From contig CAJTGB010000015.1 in NCBI GenBank assembly GCA_910575835.1, forward strand, positions 1 through 64,000: a stretch of DNA of 64,000 nucleotides, written 5' to 3'. The DNA comes from Lachnospiraceae bacterium (GTDB lineage: Bacteria > Bacillota > Clostridia > Lachnospirales > Lachnospiraceae). The notes under the pieces are model-generated. The model saw only the letters and a program-made list of their open reading frames with translations, ran no database searches and was not told the origin of the DNA. Of the stretch, positions 51,090 through 60,259 are shown piece after piece (position 1 is the first letter of the stretch; each line of letters begins with the position of its first letter). The position numbers were made by a program, and so were the translations under genes.

Positions 51090-52311
51090 GGTTCTGGTCG
51101 TTGGCGGCGGAGCGGCGGGGATGTTCGCGTCGATCGCGGCCGCAAGGAACGGGCATGAGGTATGCCTGTTTGAAAAGAATGAAAAATTAGGAAAGAAGCT
51201 GTTTATCACAGGAAAAGGAAGGTGCAATATCACGAATGCCTGTGATATGGAGACGCTGTTTTCGTCGGTATCAAGCAATTCGAAATTTTTGTACAGCAGT
51301 TTTTACGGGTGTACCAACGGGGATGTGATACAGTTTTTTGAGGGGCTTGGCGTACGGACGAAGGTAGAGCGTGGAGACAGGGTATTTCCGGTATCTGACC
51401 ATTCTTCGGATGTCATCAGTGCAATGGAGAAGGAGATGAGGCGGCTTAACGTTACCGTACATCTGAGTACAGGTGTTGCCCGGGTGCTTACAGAGGACGG
51501 AAGATTCTCCTGTGCGGAGCTTGACAGCGGGAAGCGGATATACGGGGATTCCTGTATCGTTGCCACCGGAGGACTCTCTTATCCGCTGACGGGTTCTACA
51601 GGGGACGGTTACCGGTTTGCCAGGGAATGCGGACATGAGGTCACGGAGTGTATGCCGTCGCTGGTTCCTATGGAGGTGGGCGAGCCGTGGGCGGGGCGTC
51701 TCATGGGACTGTCTCTTCGCAACGTCACGGCGTCCGTCTTCCGGGAGAACAAGCTTCTGTACCGTGAGTTCGGCGAGATGCTCTTTACGCATTACGGGGT
51801 CAGCGGGCCGCTTATTATCAGCGCAAGCAGCCAGGTGGGTCATATATTGAGGAAGCAGAACCTCCGTCTTGCGGTGGATCTGAAGCCTGCGCTCAGCGAA
51901 GAACAGCTTGACCGCAGGGTGCTCAGAGACTTTGAAGAGAATCTCAACAGGCAGTTTAAGAATGCAATTGGAAAATTGTTCCCGTCCAAATTGGTTCCTG
52001 TTATGGTAGAATTAAGCGGGATCGATCCTGAGAAGAAGGTAAACGTCATATCCAGGGAGGAGAGACAAAGGCTGGTACACCTGACGAAGAATCTGGAGAT
52101 GACGCTTACCGGGCTTCGGGGCTATGATGAGGCGATCATTACCCGGGGCGGTGTGAAGACGAAGGAGATCGATCCGGGAACTATGGAGTCGAGATATGTC
52201 GGGGGACTTCATTTTGCCGGAGAGGTGTTGGATCTGGATGCGCTTACCGGAGGATTTAATCTGCAGATTGCCTGGTCTACGGGATATGCCGCCGGCAATG
52301 GTGTGCAATGA
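51082..52311 (+). CDS. BaiN/RdsA-family NAD(P)/FAD-dependent oxidoreductase
   Basis: This 409-residue flavoprotein (HI0933-like) has the FAD-binding GGGAAGMFASIAAARNGH at the N-terminus, KLGKKLFITGKGRCNITN, and the C-terminal VLDLDALTGGFNLQIAWSTGYAAG. Family members are widespread. BaiN of bile-acid-converting clostridia reduces a bile acid intermediate, but the family name alone does not prove that function and no other bai gene is here. It overlaps the RpiR-type gene and is followed after 21 bp by cmk, a common order in Clostridia. Confidence 0.88.
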   Translation: MSKVLVVGGGAAGMFASIAAARNGHEVCLFEKNEKLGKKLFITGKGRCNITNACDMETLFSSVSSNSKFLYSSFYGCTNGDVIQFFEGLGVRTKVERGDRVFPVSDHSSDVISAMEKEMRRLNVTVHLSTGVARVLTEDGRFSCAELDSGKRIYGDSCIVATGGLSYPLTGSTGDGYRFARECGHEVTECMPSLVPMEVGEPWAGRLMGLSLRNVTASVFRENKLLYREFGEMLFTHYGVSGPLIISASSQVGHILRKQNLRLAVDLKPALSEEQLDRRVLRDFEENLNRQFKNAIGKLFPSKLVPVMVELSGIDPEKKVNVISREERQRLVHLTKNLEMTLTGLRGYDEAIITRGGVKTKEIDPGTMESRYVGGLHFAGEVLDLDALTGGFNLQIAWSTGYAAGNGVQ

Positions 52312-52332
52312 AGAGTGTAAAGGAGAAGAATA

Positions 52333-52989
52333 ATGGGATATAATGTGGCAATTGACGGACCGGCAGGAGCGGGGAAGAGCACGATCGCGAAGCTGGTTGC
52401 AGAGGAGAAGGGATTTATCTACGTGGATACGGGAGCCATGTACAGAGGGCTTGCGATCCATTTCCTTGACAGAGGGATACGGGCGGAGGAGACGGATAAG
52501 GTCATCGAGGCGTGTAAGGATGCGGACGTGAAGATCCGGTATGAGGAAGGGGTACAGCAGGTGTTCCTGAATGGTACTAACATTACGGGGCGGCTAAGGG
52601 ATGAGGCGGTAGGACAGATGACTTCTAAGTGCTCTGTGATCCCGGAGGTCCGCGCGAAGCTTCTGGACCTTCAAAGAGATCTTGCAAGGGCTCAGGATGT
52701 GATCATGGACGGAAGGGATATCGGCACCTGCGTGCTGCCTGACGCCGATGTGAAGGTCTATCTGACGGCGAGCGTACAGACGCGCGCGAAGCGGCGTTAT
52801 GATGAATTGACGGCAAAAGGGGAGGCCTGTGATCTCGATGAGATCGCAAGGGATATCAAGGAGCGCGACGAGCGGGATATGAACCGGGAGACGGCGCCCT
52901 TAAGGCAGGCTGAGGATGCGGTGCTGGTGGATAGTTCGGATATGACGATCGAAGAGGTCGTGAAGGAGATCGCGGGGCTTTGTATGTAA
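52333..52989 (+). CDS. cmk: Cytidylate kinase
   Basis: This 218-residue kinase makes CDP and dCDP from CMP and dCMP. P-loop GPAGAGKSTIAK is at the N-terminus; YVDTGAMYRG and the DGRDIGTCVLPDADVKVYLTAS segment are family signatures; RDERDMNRE is the LID. AAAGGAGAAG precedes the ATG. It is followed by ispH and the S1 protein, as in many Clostridia. Confidence 0.95.
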   Translation: MGYNVAIDGPAGAGKSTIAKLVAEEKGFIYVDTGAMYRGLAIHFLDRGIRAEETDKVIEACKDADVKIRYEEGVQQVFLNGTNITGRLRDEAVGQMTSKCSVIPEVRAKLLDLQRDLARAQDVIMDGRDIGTCVLPDADVKVYLTASVQTRAKRRYDELTAKGEACDLDEIARDIKERDERDMNRETAPLRQAEDAVLVDSSDMTIEEVVKEIAGLCM

Positions 52990-53065
52990 CAAAGCGGCTT
53001 GTCCGAACTGCTGCGATATCGCCTGCATGGGCCTGGATATTACGAAGAAAGAGAAGGAACGGAAT

Positions 53066-53923
53066 GTGAAGGTTGAATTAGCGAGGACCGCCGGCTTCTG
53101 CTTTGGAGTGAAGCGCGCGGTAGATATGGTCTATGAGCAGGTCCGGCGTTATGAGGGACAGAAGATCTATACATACGGCCCGATCATCCATAATGAGGAA
53201 GTGATCAAGGATCTTGCGAAGCAGGGCGTGAAGGTGATCCATTCGGAAGAGGAGCTTGCGCAGATCAAGGAAGGCGTTGTGGTCATCCGTTCTCACGGCG
53301 TGGCAAAGAGCGTCTATGACCGCATGGAAGAAAAAGGGATCATCTGTGTTGACGCAACTTGTCCGTTTGTAAAGAAGATTCATGACATTGTGGCAAAAGA
53401 AAGTGAGAAAGGATCGCATATTGTAATTATCGGAGACGGCGCACACCCCGAAGTAGAAGGGACCAGAGGATGGGCTGGAGACCGGGCGGACGTCATACAG
53501 ACGCATGAGGAAGCAAGGCAATTCGTGCACGAAAATAAGAGCCAAAAGCTGTGCATCGTTTCTCAGACGACATTTAATTACAATAAATTCAAAGATTTAG
53601 TTGAAATTATCGAAGAAAAGGGTTATGATATAATTGTTTTAAATACGATCTGCAATGCGACGAAGGAGAGACAGGAGGAGGCGCGCCGGATTGCGGGGAG
53701 AGTCGACGCTATGGTGGTTATAGGGGACGAGCATAGTTCGAATACTCAGAAGTTATTTGAAATATGTAAGAACGAATGTTTGAATACGTACTATATACAG
53801 ACACTTGACGATTTGGATATGAATCAATTAAGGTCCGTGGAAACAGTAGGTATTACAGCAGGGGCATCCACGCCCAATATTATAATTGAGGAGGTTCAAA
53901 ATTATGTCAGAATTAACTTTTGA
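53066..53923 (+). CDS. ispH: 4-hydroxy-3-methylbut-2-enyl diphosphate reductase
   Basis: This 285-residue iron-sulfur enzyme makes IPP and DMAPP in the last step of the MEP pathway. The three cluster Cys are in AGFCFGVKRA, DATCPFVKK and NTICNATKERQ; HSHGV-type and the EHSSNTQKL motif are also seen. The GTG at 53066 is chosen because AAGGAACGG lies upstream and the protein then starts next to the conserved Cys region; an ATG start 39 bases earlier is possible. Its 3' end overlaps the S1 gene by 20 bases in another frame. Confidence 0.93.
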   Translation: MKVELARTAGFCFGVKRAVDMVYEQVRRYEGQKIYTYGPIIHNEEVIKDLAKQGVKVIHSEEELAQIKEGVVVIRSHGVAKSVYDRMEEKGIICVDATCPFVKKIHDIVAKESEKGSHIVIIGDGAHPEVEGTRGWAGDRADVIQTHEEARQFVHENKSQKLCIVSQTTFNYNKFKDLVEIIEEKGYDIIVLNTICNATKERQEEARRIAGRVDAMVVIGDEHSSNTQKLFEICKNECLNTYYIQTLDDLDMNQLRSVETVGITAGASTPNIIIEEVQNYVRINF

Positions 53924-55010
53924 ACAAATGTTGGAGGAGTCTTTCAAGACAATAAGAAATGGAGAGGTTGTAGATGGTACTGTCATCGACGTTAAGCCTG
54001 ATGAAATCATCTTGAATATAGGATACAAGGCAGACGGTATCATCACAAGAAACGAGTACACGAACGAGACGAACGCAGATCTGACTACGATGGTATCAGT
54101 GGGGGATGCCATGACTGCGAAGGTCTTGAAGGTTAATGATGGCGAAGGTCAGGTGTTATTAACATATAAGCGTCTTGCTGCCGAGAAGGGTAATGAGAGG
54201 CTTAGAGAAGCATATGAGAATCATGAAGTGCTGAAGGCTCCGGTAGCACAGATTCTTGGAGGCGGGTTGAGCGTTGTAATCGAAGAGGCAAGGGTATTTA
54301 TCCCGGCAAGCCTTGTATCTGATACCTATGAGAAGGATCTGAGCAAGTATCAGGATCAGGAGATCGAGTTCGTGATCAGCGAGTTCAATCCAAGAAGGAA
54401 CCGTGTGATCGGCGATAGAAGGCAGCTTCTTGTTGCGGAGCGTGCAGAGAAGCAGAAGGAACTGTTTGCGAAGATCCAGGCGGGAGACCGGATGGAAGGT
54501 GTTGTTAAGAATGTAACGGATTTCGGCGCATTTATTGACTTAGGAGGAGTTGACGGACTTCTTCATATCTCAGAAATGTCATGGGGACGTGTCGAGAATC
54601 CGAAGAAGGTGTTCAAGGTCGGTGAGACAGTAGAAGTGATGATCAAGGAGATTCACGATACCAAGATTGCTCTGAGCCTTAAGTTCCCGGAGAGCAATCC
54701 ATGGGCGAATGCTGCCGACAGCTATGCAGTAGGAACCGTATTGGACGGCAGAGTTGCCAGAATGACAGATTTTGGCGCGTTTGTTGAGCTTGCACCCGGA
54801 GTGGATGCATTGCTCCACGTTTCACAGATTTCAAGGGCACATGTAGACAAGCCGTCAGATGTATTGTCCGTAGGTCAGGAGATCACTGCCAAGGTAGTAG
54901 ACCTGAATGTGGCAGAGAAGAAGATCAGCCTTAGCATGAAGGCTTTGGAGTCGGCATCTGATGCACCGGAGAAGGCAGAAGACGAGAATGAGGCTGCAGA
55001 AGAGGTATAA
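53904..55010 (+). CDS. Ribosomal protein S1-like protein with four S1 domains
   Basis: This 368-residue protein has four S1 RNA-binding domains at about 16-88, 100-168, 186-258 and 272-342 and an acidic tail (AEDENEAAEEV). The third and fourth repeats carry the most typical S1 signature, VTDFGAFIDLGGVDGLLHISEMSW and MTDFGAFVELAPGVDALLHVSQIS. It resembles the short S1 of low-GC Gram-positives, which assists translation or RNA handling. GGAGG precedes the ATG by 10 bases, inside the end of ispH. In some Clostridia ispH and this gene form a single fusion; here they are separate, overlapping frames. Confidence 0.9.
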   Translation: MSELTFEQMLEESFKTIRNGEVVDGTVIDVKPDEIILNIGYKADGIITRNEYTNETNADLTTMVSVGDAMTAKVLKVNDGEGQVLLTYKRLAAEKGNERLREAYENHEVLKAPVAQILGGGLSVVIEEARVFIPASLVSDTYEKDLSKYQDQEIEFVISEFNPRRNRVIGDRRQLLVAERAEKQKELFAKIQAGDRMEGVVKNVTDFGAFIDLGGVDGLLHISEMSWGRVENPKKVFKVGETVEVMIKEIHDTKIALSLKFPESNPWANAADSYAVGTVLDGRVARMTDFGAFVELAPGVDALLHVSQISRAHVDKPSDVLSVGQEITAKVVDLNVAEKKISLSMKALESASDAPEKAEDENEAAEEV

Positions 55011-55043
55011 GGTTAAGGCAACGGAATACTACATGATTATTGG

Positions 55044-55070
55044 ATAGAGGCCTGTCGGCCTCTATCTTTT
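55044..55070 (+). terminator. Terminator after the S1 gene
   Basis: ATAGAGGCC (55044-55052) pairs with GGCCTCTAT (55057-55065); CTTTT follows. Confidence 0.8.
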
Positions 55071-55192
55071 ATGCGTTAAAAAATCAACAAGTTGTTCACG
55101 GAAATATACAAAGAAATCCTCGTATTTACTGGATAATTGGGGGATTTTGATGTATAGTAATAAAGAGTAAAAAGGAAGGAAGGAAAAAAGGG

Positions 55193-56512
55193 ATGGCATT
55201 GTTAACTTTTAAGGGTGGTATTCATCCGGATGACGGCAAGAGCCTGGCAAAAGAGAAGGCCATTGTCGAAGTAAAACCCAAAGGGGATCTGGTATATCCG
55301 GTATCCCAGCATATCGGCGCTCCGGCCAGTCCGGTAGTGGCGGTAGGCGACCGTGTCCTTAAGGGGCAGATGATAGCGGAAGCCGGAGGCTTCGTCTCCG
55401 CGCCGATCTATGCGTCTGTATCCGGTAAGGTCAAGGCGATCGCGCCGCATCTGAATCCGACAGGCGGGACAGTGAACAGTATTGTCATTGAGAATGACGG
55501 TGAGTATGAAGAGGTGGAATATCCGGCTGTCAAACCGTTGGACGAGATGACGAAGGAAGAGATCTTGAATACGATCGGCAATGCAGGAATTGTAGGTATG
55601 GGCGGTGCGGGATTCCCGACCAGGGTTAAGCTCTCGCCTAAGGAACCGGATAAGATTGATTATATTATTGCGAACTGCGCGGAATGTGAGCCGTATATCA
55701 CGGCTGACTACAGATGCATGCTGGAGATACCGGAGAAGCTGGTGGGCGGTATGAAGATTATCCTTAAGCTCTTTGACAACGCGAAGGGTATATTTGGGGT
55801 AGAGGATAATAAGCCGGATTGTATTGAGAAGCTCAGGGAGCTTACGAAGGATGAACCGCGGATCGAAGTGCTTGCGCTTAAGACGAAGTATCCGCAGGGC
55901 GGTGAGCGTCAGCTTATCTACGCGACGACAGGAAGGGCGATCAATTCCGCGATGCTTCCGGCAGACGCGGGATGCGTGGTTGATAACGTAGCGACGATCA
56001 TCAGTATCTATGAGGCTGTAGCGGAAGGCCGTCCGTCCATGGAGCGCGTGACCACAGTAAGCGGCGACGCTGTGAACGAACCGGGGAACTTCCGGGTTCC
56101 GTTCGGGCTTAATCAGGCAGAGCTGATCGAGGCTGCCGGCGGATATAAGAGCGAACCTGAGAAGGTGATCTCAGGCGGACCGATGATGGGATTCTCCATG
56201 TTTACTCTGGATGTCCCGATCACGAAGACCTCTTCGTCGATTCTCTGTCTTACGAAGGACGAGGTTGCAAAGTTTGAGCCGACGGCATGTATCAACTGCG
56301 GACGCTGCGTGGACGCCTGTCCGAGCCGTCTGATCCCGTCAAGGCTTGCGGACTATGCGGAACATCAGGATGAAGCGGCATTTACGAAGCACGAGGGCTT
56401 AGAGTGTATGGAATGCGGTTCCTGCAGTTTTGTGTGTCCGGCGAAACGGCCGCTTAAGCAGGCGATCGGTTCCATGAGAAAGATCGCGCTTGCGAACCGC
56501 AAGAAGAAATAA
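55193..56512 (+). CDS. rnfC: Rnf complex subunit C
   Basis: This 439-residue protein is the NADH-interacting subunit of the Rnf complex. The order of parts is an N-terminal barrel (about 1-100), an FMN/NADH domain with GNAGIVGMGGAGFPTRVKL (about 125-290), a SLBB-like region and two 4Fe-4S motifs: CINCGRCVDACPSR and CMECGSCSFVCPAK. Rnf couples electron transfer between ferredoxin and NAD+ to ion pumping. It is the first gene of a six-gene operon. AAGGAAGGAAGG precedes the ATG; the -35/-10 sites upstream are not clear. Confidence 0.96.
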   Translation: MALLTFKGGIHPDDGKSLAKEKAIVEVKPKGDLVYPVSQHIGAPASPVVAVGDRVLKGQMIAEAGGFVSAPIYASVSGKVKAIAPHLNPTGGTVNSIVIENDGEYEEVEYPAVKPLDEMTKEEILNTIGNAGIVGMGGAGFPTRVKLSPKEPDKIDYIIANCAECEPYITADYRCMLEIPEKLVGGMKIILKLFDNAKGIFGVEDNKPDCIEKLRELTKDEPRIEVLALKTKYPQGGERQLIYATTGRAINSAMLPADAGCVVDNVATIISIYEAVAEGRPSMERVTTVSGDAVNEPGNFRVPFGLNQAELIEAAGGYKSEPEKVISGGPMMGFSMFTLDVPITKTSSSILCLTKDEVAKFEPTACINCGRCVDACPSRLIPSRLADYAEHQDEAAFTKHEGLECMECGSCSFVCPAKRPLKQAIGSMRKIALANRKKK

Positions 56513-56545
56513 AGAATCTAATAGAAGAGGAAGAGGTGAACAAAC

Positions 56546-57496
56546 GTGAGTGAAAACAAGTTGAAAATGTCATCTTCACCACACATACGTTCCAAAGTTA
56601 CTTCAGCCAATATCATGCTCTATGTGACGATCGCATTGCTGCCGGCTTCTGCCTTTGGTGTATGGAACTTTGGAGTGTCAGCGCTTGTGATGCTGATCTG
56701 TACGACGGCGTCATCTGTCCTGACAGAATACATATATGAGAAATTAATGCACAAGAAGATCACCGTGAATGATTTCAGCGCGGTGGTTACCGGACTATTG
56801 CTGGGGCTTAATATGCCTGCATCCGCACCATGGTGGATGGGCGTGCTGGGCGGCGTCTTTGCGATCCTGATCGTGAAGCAGCTCTTCGGAGGACTGGGAC
56901 AGAACTTCATGAACCCGGCTCTCGGTGCAAGGTGTTTCCTGCTGATATCATTTACAAGCCAGATGACTACATTTGTCTATGACGGAGTAACAGGACCGAC
57001 CCCGCTGGCACAGTTAAAGAGCGGTGAAACGGTTGACAGCATGAGCATGCTGCTTGGACGGATTCCGGGAACGATCGGCGAGACGTCGGTGATCGCGATT
57101 ATCATCGGAGCGATCTTCCTGATCCTTTTGGGCGTCATCGATCTTCGGATCCCTGGAACCTATATTGTGTCATTTGTTATATTTGTCGGTATATTCGGAC
57201 ATTTTGCGAACCCGAATATCGGATTTTTCGATCCGCAGTATATTACCGCGCATCTTTGCGGAGGCGGTCTGATGCTCGGTGCATGGTTTATGGCGACTGA
57301 TTATGTAACCTCGCCGATCACGAAGAGAGGGCAGCTTGTCTACGGTGCGCTTCTCGGTATCCTGACCGGTCTGTTCCGTCTCTTCGGCGGTTCCGCGGAA
57401 GGCGTATCTTATGCGATCATCATCAGCAACCTCTTAGTGCCGTTGATCGAGAGAGTTACTCTTCCAAAGCCATTCGGTAAAGGAGGAGAAAAATAA
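56546..57496 (+). CDS. rnfD: Rnf complex subunit D
   Basis: This 316-residue membrane protein has about 9-10 helices and forms part of the ion-translocating core with bound FMN. A match to the flavinylation pattern Dxx(S/T)GxT is seen at 146-152 (DGVTGPT), so Thr152 is a candidate for covalent FMN. The site has Pro in place of the more usual Ala. GTG start with AGAGGTG upstream. The stop of rnfD overlaps the rnfG start by one base. Confidence 0.95.
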   Translation: MSENKLKMSSSPHIRSKVTSANIMLYVTIALLPASAFGVWNFGVSALVMLICTTASSVLTEYIYEKLMHKKITVNDFSAVVTGLLLGLNMPASAPWWMGVLGGVFAILIVKQLFGGLGQNFMNPALGARCFLLISFTSQMTTFVYDGVTGPTPLAQLKSGETVDSMSMLLGRIPGTIGETSVIAIIIGAIFLILLGVIDLRIPGTYIVSFVIFVGIFGHFANPNIGFFDPQYITAHLCGGGLMLGAWFMATDYVTSPITKRGQLVYGALLGILTGLFRLFGGSAEGVSYAIIISNLLVPLIERVTLPKPFGKGGEK

Positions 57497-58077
57497 TGAA
57501 TAAAATTCTGAAAAACACGTTGATCCTGACGGCGATCACACTGGTTGCAGGCCTCGGTCTTGGACTGGTATACGAGATCACGAAGGCGCCGATCGCCCAG
57601 GCTCAGGAGACTGCCAAGAAGAAAGCATGGCAGGAGGTATTCCCGGAAGCGGATATCAATGATTTTGCACAGGTGGAGGTCGATGAGGCAGCCGCCGATC
57701 AGGCGCTTGCCGATATGGGCGTTAACGGAACCGTCGACGAGGCATGTACGGTAGGCGATATGGGATATGTAGTCACCGCGACTGACAAGGACGGATTCGG
57801 CGGCAGTATCCAGGTGACGGTTGGAATCACCAGCGACGGCACGGTGAACGGAGTATCCATCCTGTCCATCAATGAGACGGCAGGTCTTGGAATGAAGGCT
57901 GCGGAAAGCTCATTCTACGGACAGTATGAAGGTAAACAGACAGAGAAGTTTGTGGTATCCAAGGACGGCGGGGACGGTGAGCCTATCGACGCTCTAAGCG
58001 GCGCGACGATCACGTCGAGATCCGTGACGGGAGCCGTCAATGCGGCGCTTGGATATTATCAGGCTGCGTTTCAATAG
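57496..58077 (+). CDS. rnfG: Rnf complex subunit G
   Basis: This 193-residue protein has one N-terminal membrane helix (about 8-27) and an extracytoplasmic FMN-binding domain. The covalent flavin site is the motif DALSGATITS, with Thr171 as expected attachment residue. A transferase, ApbE, lies 3.5 kb downstream. It relays electrons outside the cytoplasm between RnfD and the core. Confidence 0.95.
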   Translation: MNKILKNTLILTAITLVAGLGLGLVYEITKAPIAQAQETAKKKAWQEVFPEADINDFAQVEVDEAAADQALADMGVNGTVDEACTVGDMGYVVTATDKDGFGGSIQVTVGITSDGTVNGVSILSINETAGLGMKAAESSFYGQYEGKQTEKFVVSKDGGDGEPIDALSGATITSRSVTGAVNAALGYYQAAFQ

Positions 58078-58094
58078 GGATAGGAGGTAGTAAG

Positions 58095-58820
58095 ATGAAT
58101 AATTGTACCGAAAGAATCTATAACGGTCTGGTCAAAGAAAACCCTACCTTCGTTCTGATGCTGGGTATGTGTCCGACCCTGGCGGTAACGACATCCGCCA
58201 TCAACGGCGTAGGTATGGGCCTGTCTACAACGGTCGTACTTGTGCTGTCGAATATGCTGATATCCATGCTGCGTAAGATCATCCCGGATTCTGTCAGAAT
58301 GCCGGCGTTCATCGTAGTTGTGGCGTCCTTTGTAACGATCGTGCAATTCCTGCTGGAAGGTTTTGTTCCAAGCCTGTATGCTTCGCTTGGAATCTATATA
58401 CCGCTGATCGTGGTAAACTGTATCATCCTTGGCCGTGCGGAGAGTTATGCGTCTAAGAATCCGGTTCTGCCGTCCATCTTCGACGGTATCGGTATGGGAC
58501 TTGGATTTACCGTAGGTCTGGCGGCGATCGGTATCGTGCGCGAGGTGATCGGTACGGGCGCGATCTTCGGCCGGCAGCTCTTGCCGCTTGCGGATGCAGC
58601 GGCAGGCAAGGGCGGTTATGTGCCGGTGACGATCTTCATCCTTCCGCCGGGCGCGTTCCTGGTGTTGGCGTTCCTTGTTGCATTGCAGAACAAGGTAAGG
58701 AGCAATGCCGCGAAGAAGGGCAAGAAGGTGCCGGAAGCGACGGGATGCGGCGAAGGCTGTGCTTCCTGCGGTAACAGTGCGTGCGGCGGGAAGGTCTTCC
58801 CGACAGGAAATGAGGAATAG
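58095..58820 (+). CDS. rnfE: Rnf complex subunit E with Cys-rich C-terminal tail
   Basis: This 241-residue protein has six membrane helices and is a core subunit homologous to RnfA. Cys residues in LGMCPTLAV and VVNCIILGRAE are at the positions that, in the Nqr/Rnf family, share a 2Fe-2S centre with RnfA inside the membrane. After the last helix a tail of about 35 residues contains CGEGCASCGNSACGG, five Cys at close spacing, which most bacterial RnfE proteins of known model systems lack. AGGAGG precedes the ATG. Confidence 0.94.
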   Translation: MNNCTERIYNGLVKENPTFVLMLGMCPTLAVTTSAINGVGMGLSTTVVLVLSNMLISMLRKIIPDSVRMPAFIVVVASFVTIVQFLLEGFVPSLYASLGIYIPLIVVNCIILGRAESYASKNPVLPSIFDGIGMGLGFTVGLAAIGIVREVIGTGAIFGRQLLPLADAAAGKGGYVPVTIFILPPGAFLVLAFLVALQNKVRSNAAKKGKKVPEATGCGEGCASCGNSACGGKVFPTGNEE

Positions 58821-58833
58821 GAGGAGTACATAG

Positions 58834-59409
58834 ATGAAAGAATTATTGATCATTGCAATAGGCTCGGCTCTTGTGAATAACGTTGTACTCAGCCAGTTCT
58901 TAGGAATCTGTCCGTTCCTTGGAGTATCCAAGAAGGTGGATACCGCGGCAGGTATGGGCGGAGCGGTAGTGTTCGTTATCACGATAGCTTCATTGGTAAC
59001 AAGTTTGATCTACAAGTTTATCCTGATGCCGTTAGGATTTGAATACCTGCAGACCATCGTATTCATCCTGATCATCGCGGCGCTGGTTCAGTTCGTAGAG
59101 ATGTTCTTAAAAAAGGCGATGCCGCCGCTATACAATGCGCTCGGCGTGTATCTGCCGCTGATCACCACGAACTGTGCCGTTCTTGGCGTGGCGCTTACCA
59201 ACGTTCAGAAGGAATACAGTATCCTTCAGGGTATCATCAACGGTATCGGAACATCTGTGGGATTCCTGATCGCTATCGTGATCATGGCGGGAATCCGTGA
59301 GAAGATCGAATACAACGACATTTCAGAGTCCTTCCAGGGGACGCCGATCGTGCTGGTAACAGCAACTCTTATGGCGATCGCGTTCTGCGGATTCTCAGGA
59401 CTGATATAG
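58834..59409 (+). CDS. rnfA: Rnf complex subunit A
   Basis: This 191-residue six-helix core protein is the partner of RnfE in inverted topology. Its conserved Cys lie in LGICPFLGVSKK and TTNCAVLGVAL, as expected for the intramembrane iron-sulfur centre. TAGGAGGAG precedes the ATG by 10 bases, and the gap to rnfE is only 13 bp. Confidence 0.96.
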   Translation: MKELLIIAIGSALVNNVVLSQFLGICPFLGVSKKVDTAAGMGGAVVFVITIASLVTSLIYKFILMPLGFEYLQTIVFILIIAALVQFVEMFLKKAMPPLYNALGVYLPLITTNCAVLGVALTNVQKEYSILQGIINGIGTSVGFLIAIVIMAGIREKIEYNDISESFQGTPIVLVTATLMAIAFCGFSGLI

Positions 59410-59423
59410 GAGGGGGCATAACG

Positions 59424-60215
59424 ATGAGTGTTACAGGTATTATCATTGCTGCTGTGATCGTGGGCGGCACCGGTTTGTTCATTGGTGTGTTCCTTGGTGT
59501 GGCAGGCAAGAAATTTGCAGTAGAGGTTGATGAGAGAGAGGAAGCGATCATGGGCGTGCTTCCCGGCAATAACTGCGGCGGCTGCGGTTACGCAGGATGT
59601 TCCGGACTTGCGGCGGCTATCGTCAAGGGCGAGGCGGAGATCGGCGGCTGTCCGGTAGGCGGCGCGCCGGTTGCGGAGAAGATCGGCGCGATCATGGGCG
59701 TCGAGGCAGGGGCGCAGGCGCGTCAGGTTGCATTTGTCAAATGCGCGGGAACCTGTGATAAGGCAGGAAAGGATTATGAATATCACGGCCTGAATGATTG
59801 TATCATGGTCAATATGATGCAGGCGGGAGGACCGAAGTCCTGTAATTACGGGTGTCTGGGAGAAGGCAGCTGTGTGAAGGCCTGTCCGTTTGATGCGATC
59901 CATATCGTGAACGGCGTTGCCGTTGTGGACAAGGAAGAGTGTAAGGCCTGCGGCAAATGTATCGCCGTATGTCCGAAGAAGCTTATCGAGCTTGTGCCTT
60001 ATGATCAGAAGCATCTGGTACAGTGCAGCTCTCACGACAAGGGCAAGGATGTTATGAAGGCATGCTCCGTTGGATGTATCGGCTGTAAGATGTGCGAGAA
60101 GGTATGTGAATCCGACGCGGTCAAGGTAGAGGGCAATGTTGCGCATATTGATCCTGAGAAATGTACCAATTGCGGCAAATGTGCCGAGAAGTGTCCGAAG
60201 AAGATAATCATGTAA
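59424..60215 (+). CDS. rnfB: Rnf complex subunit B
   Basis: This 263-residue protein accepts electrons from ferredoxin. One N-terminal membrane helix (about 5-28) is followed by the cluster motif NNCGGCGYAGCSG with a further Cys in GGCPVGG. More ferredoxin-type motifs are CVKACPFDA, CKACGKCIAVCPKK, CIGCKMCEKVCESD and CTNCGKCAEKCPKK, so at least four to five clusters are predicted. It is the last rnf gene. TAGGAGGGGG precedes the ATG. Confidence 0.96.
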   Translation: MSVTGIIIAAVIVGGTGLFIGVFLGVAGKKFAVEVDEREEAIMGVLPGNNCGGCGYAGCSGLAAAIVKGEAEIGGCPVGGAPVAEKIGAIMGVEAGAQARQVAFVKCAGTCDKAGKDYEYHGLNDCIMVNMMQAGGPKSCNYGCLGEGSCVKACPFDAIHIVNGVAVVDKEECKACGKCIAVCPKKLIELVPYDQKHLVQCSSHDKGKDVMKACSVGCIGCKMCEKVCESDAVKVEGNVAHIDPEKCTNCGKCAEKCPKKIIM

Positions 60216-60259
60216 GAGAAAGGCGTCTGCAGGAATCAGGCGGAGTTCATTAGCATTTT

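Noticed and set aside
51082-52311. Evidence for a bile-acid-converting (bai) operon
   Set aside because: Only the BaiN-family flavoprotein is present, next to cmk and ispH. The family is widespread and no other bai gene is in the window.
53066-55010. ispH-S1 as one fused gene
   Set aside because: The two genes are in different frames, each with its own ribosome site and stop.
58071-60146. Long minus-strand frames of about 300 codons opposite rnfE-rnfA-rnfB
   Set aside because: They are antisense shadows of highly conserved rnf genes, rich in His, Arg and Thr, without family motifs or ribosome sites.
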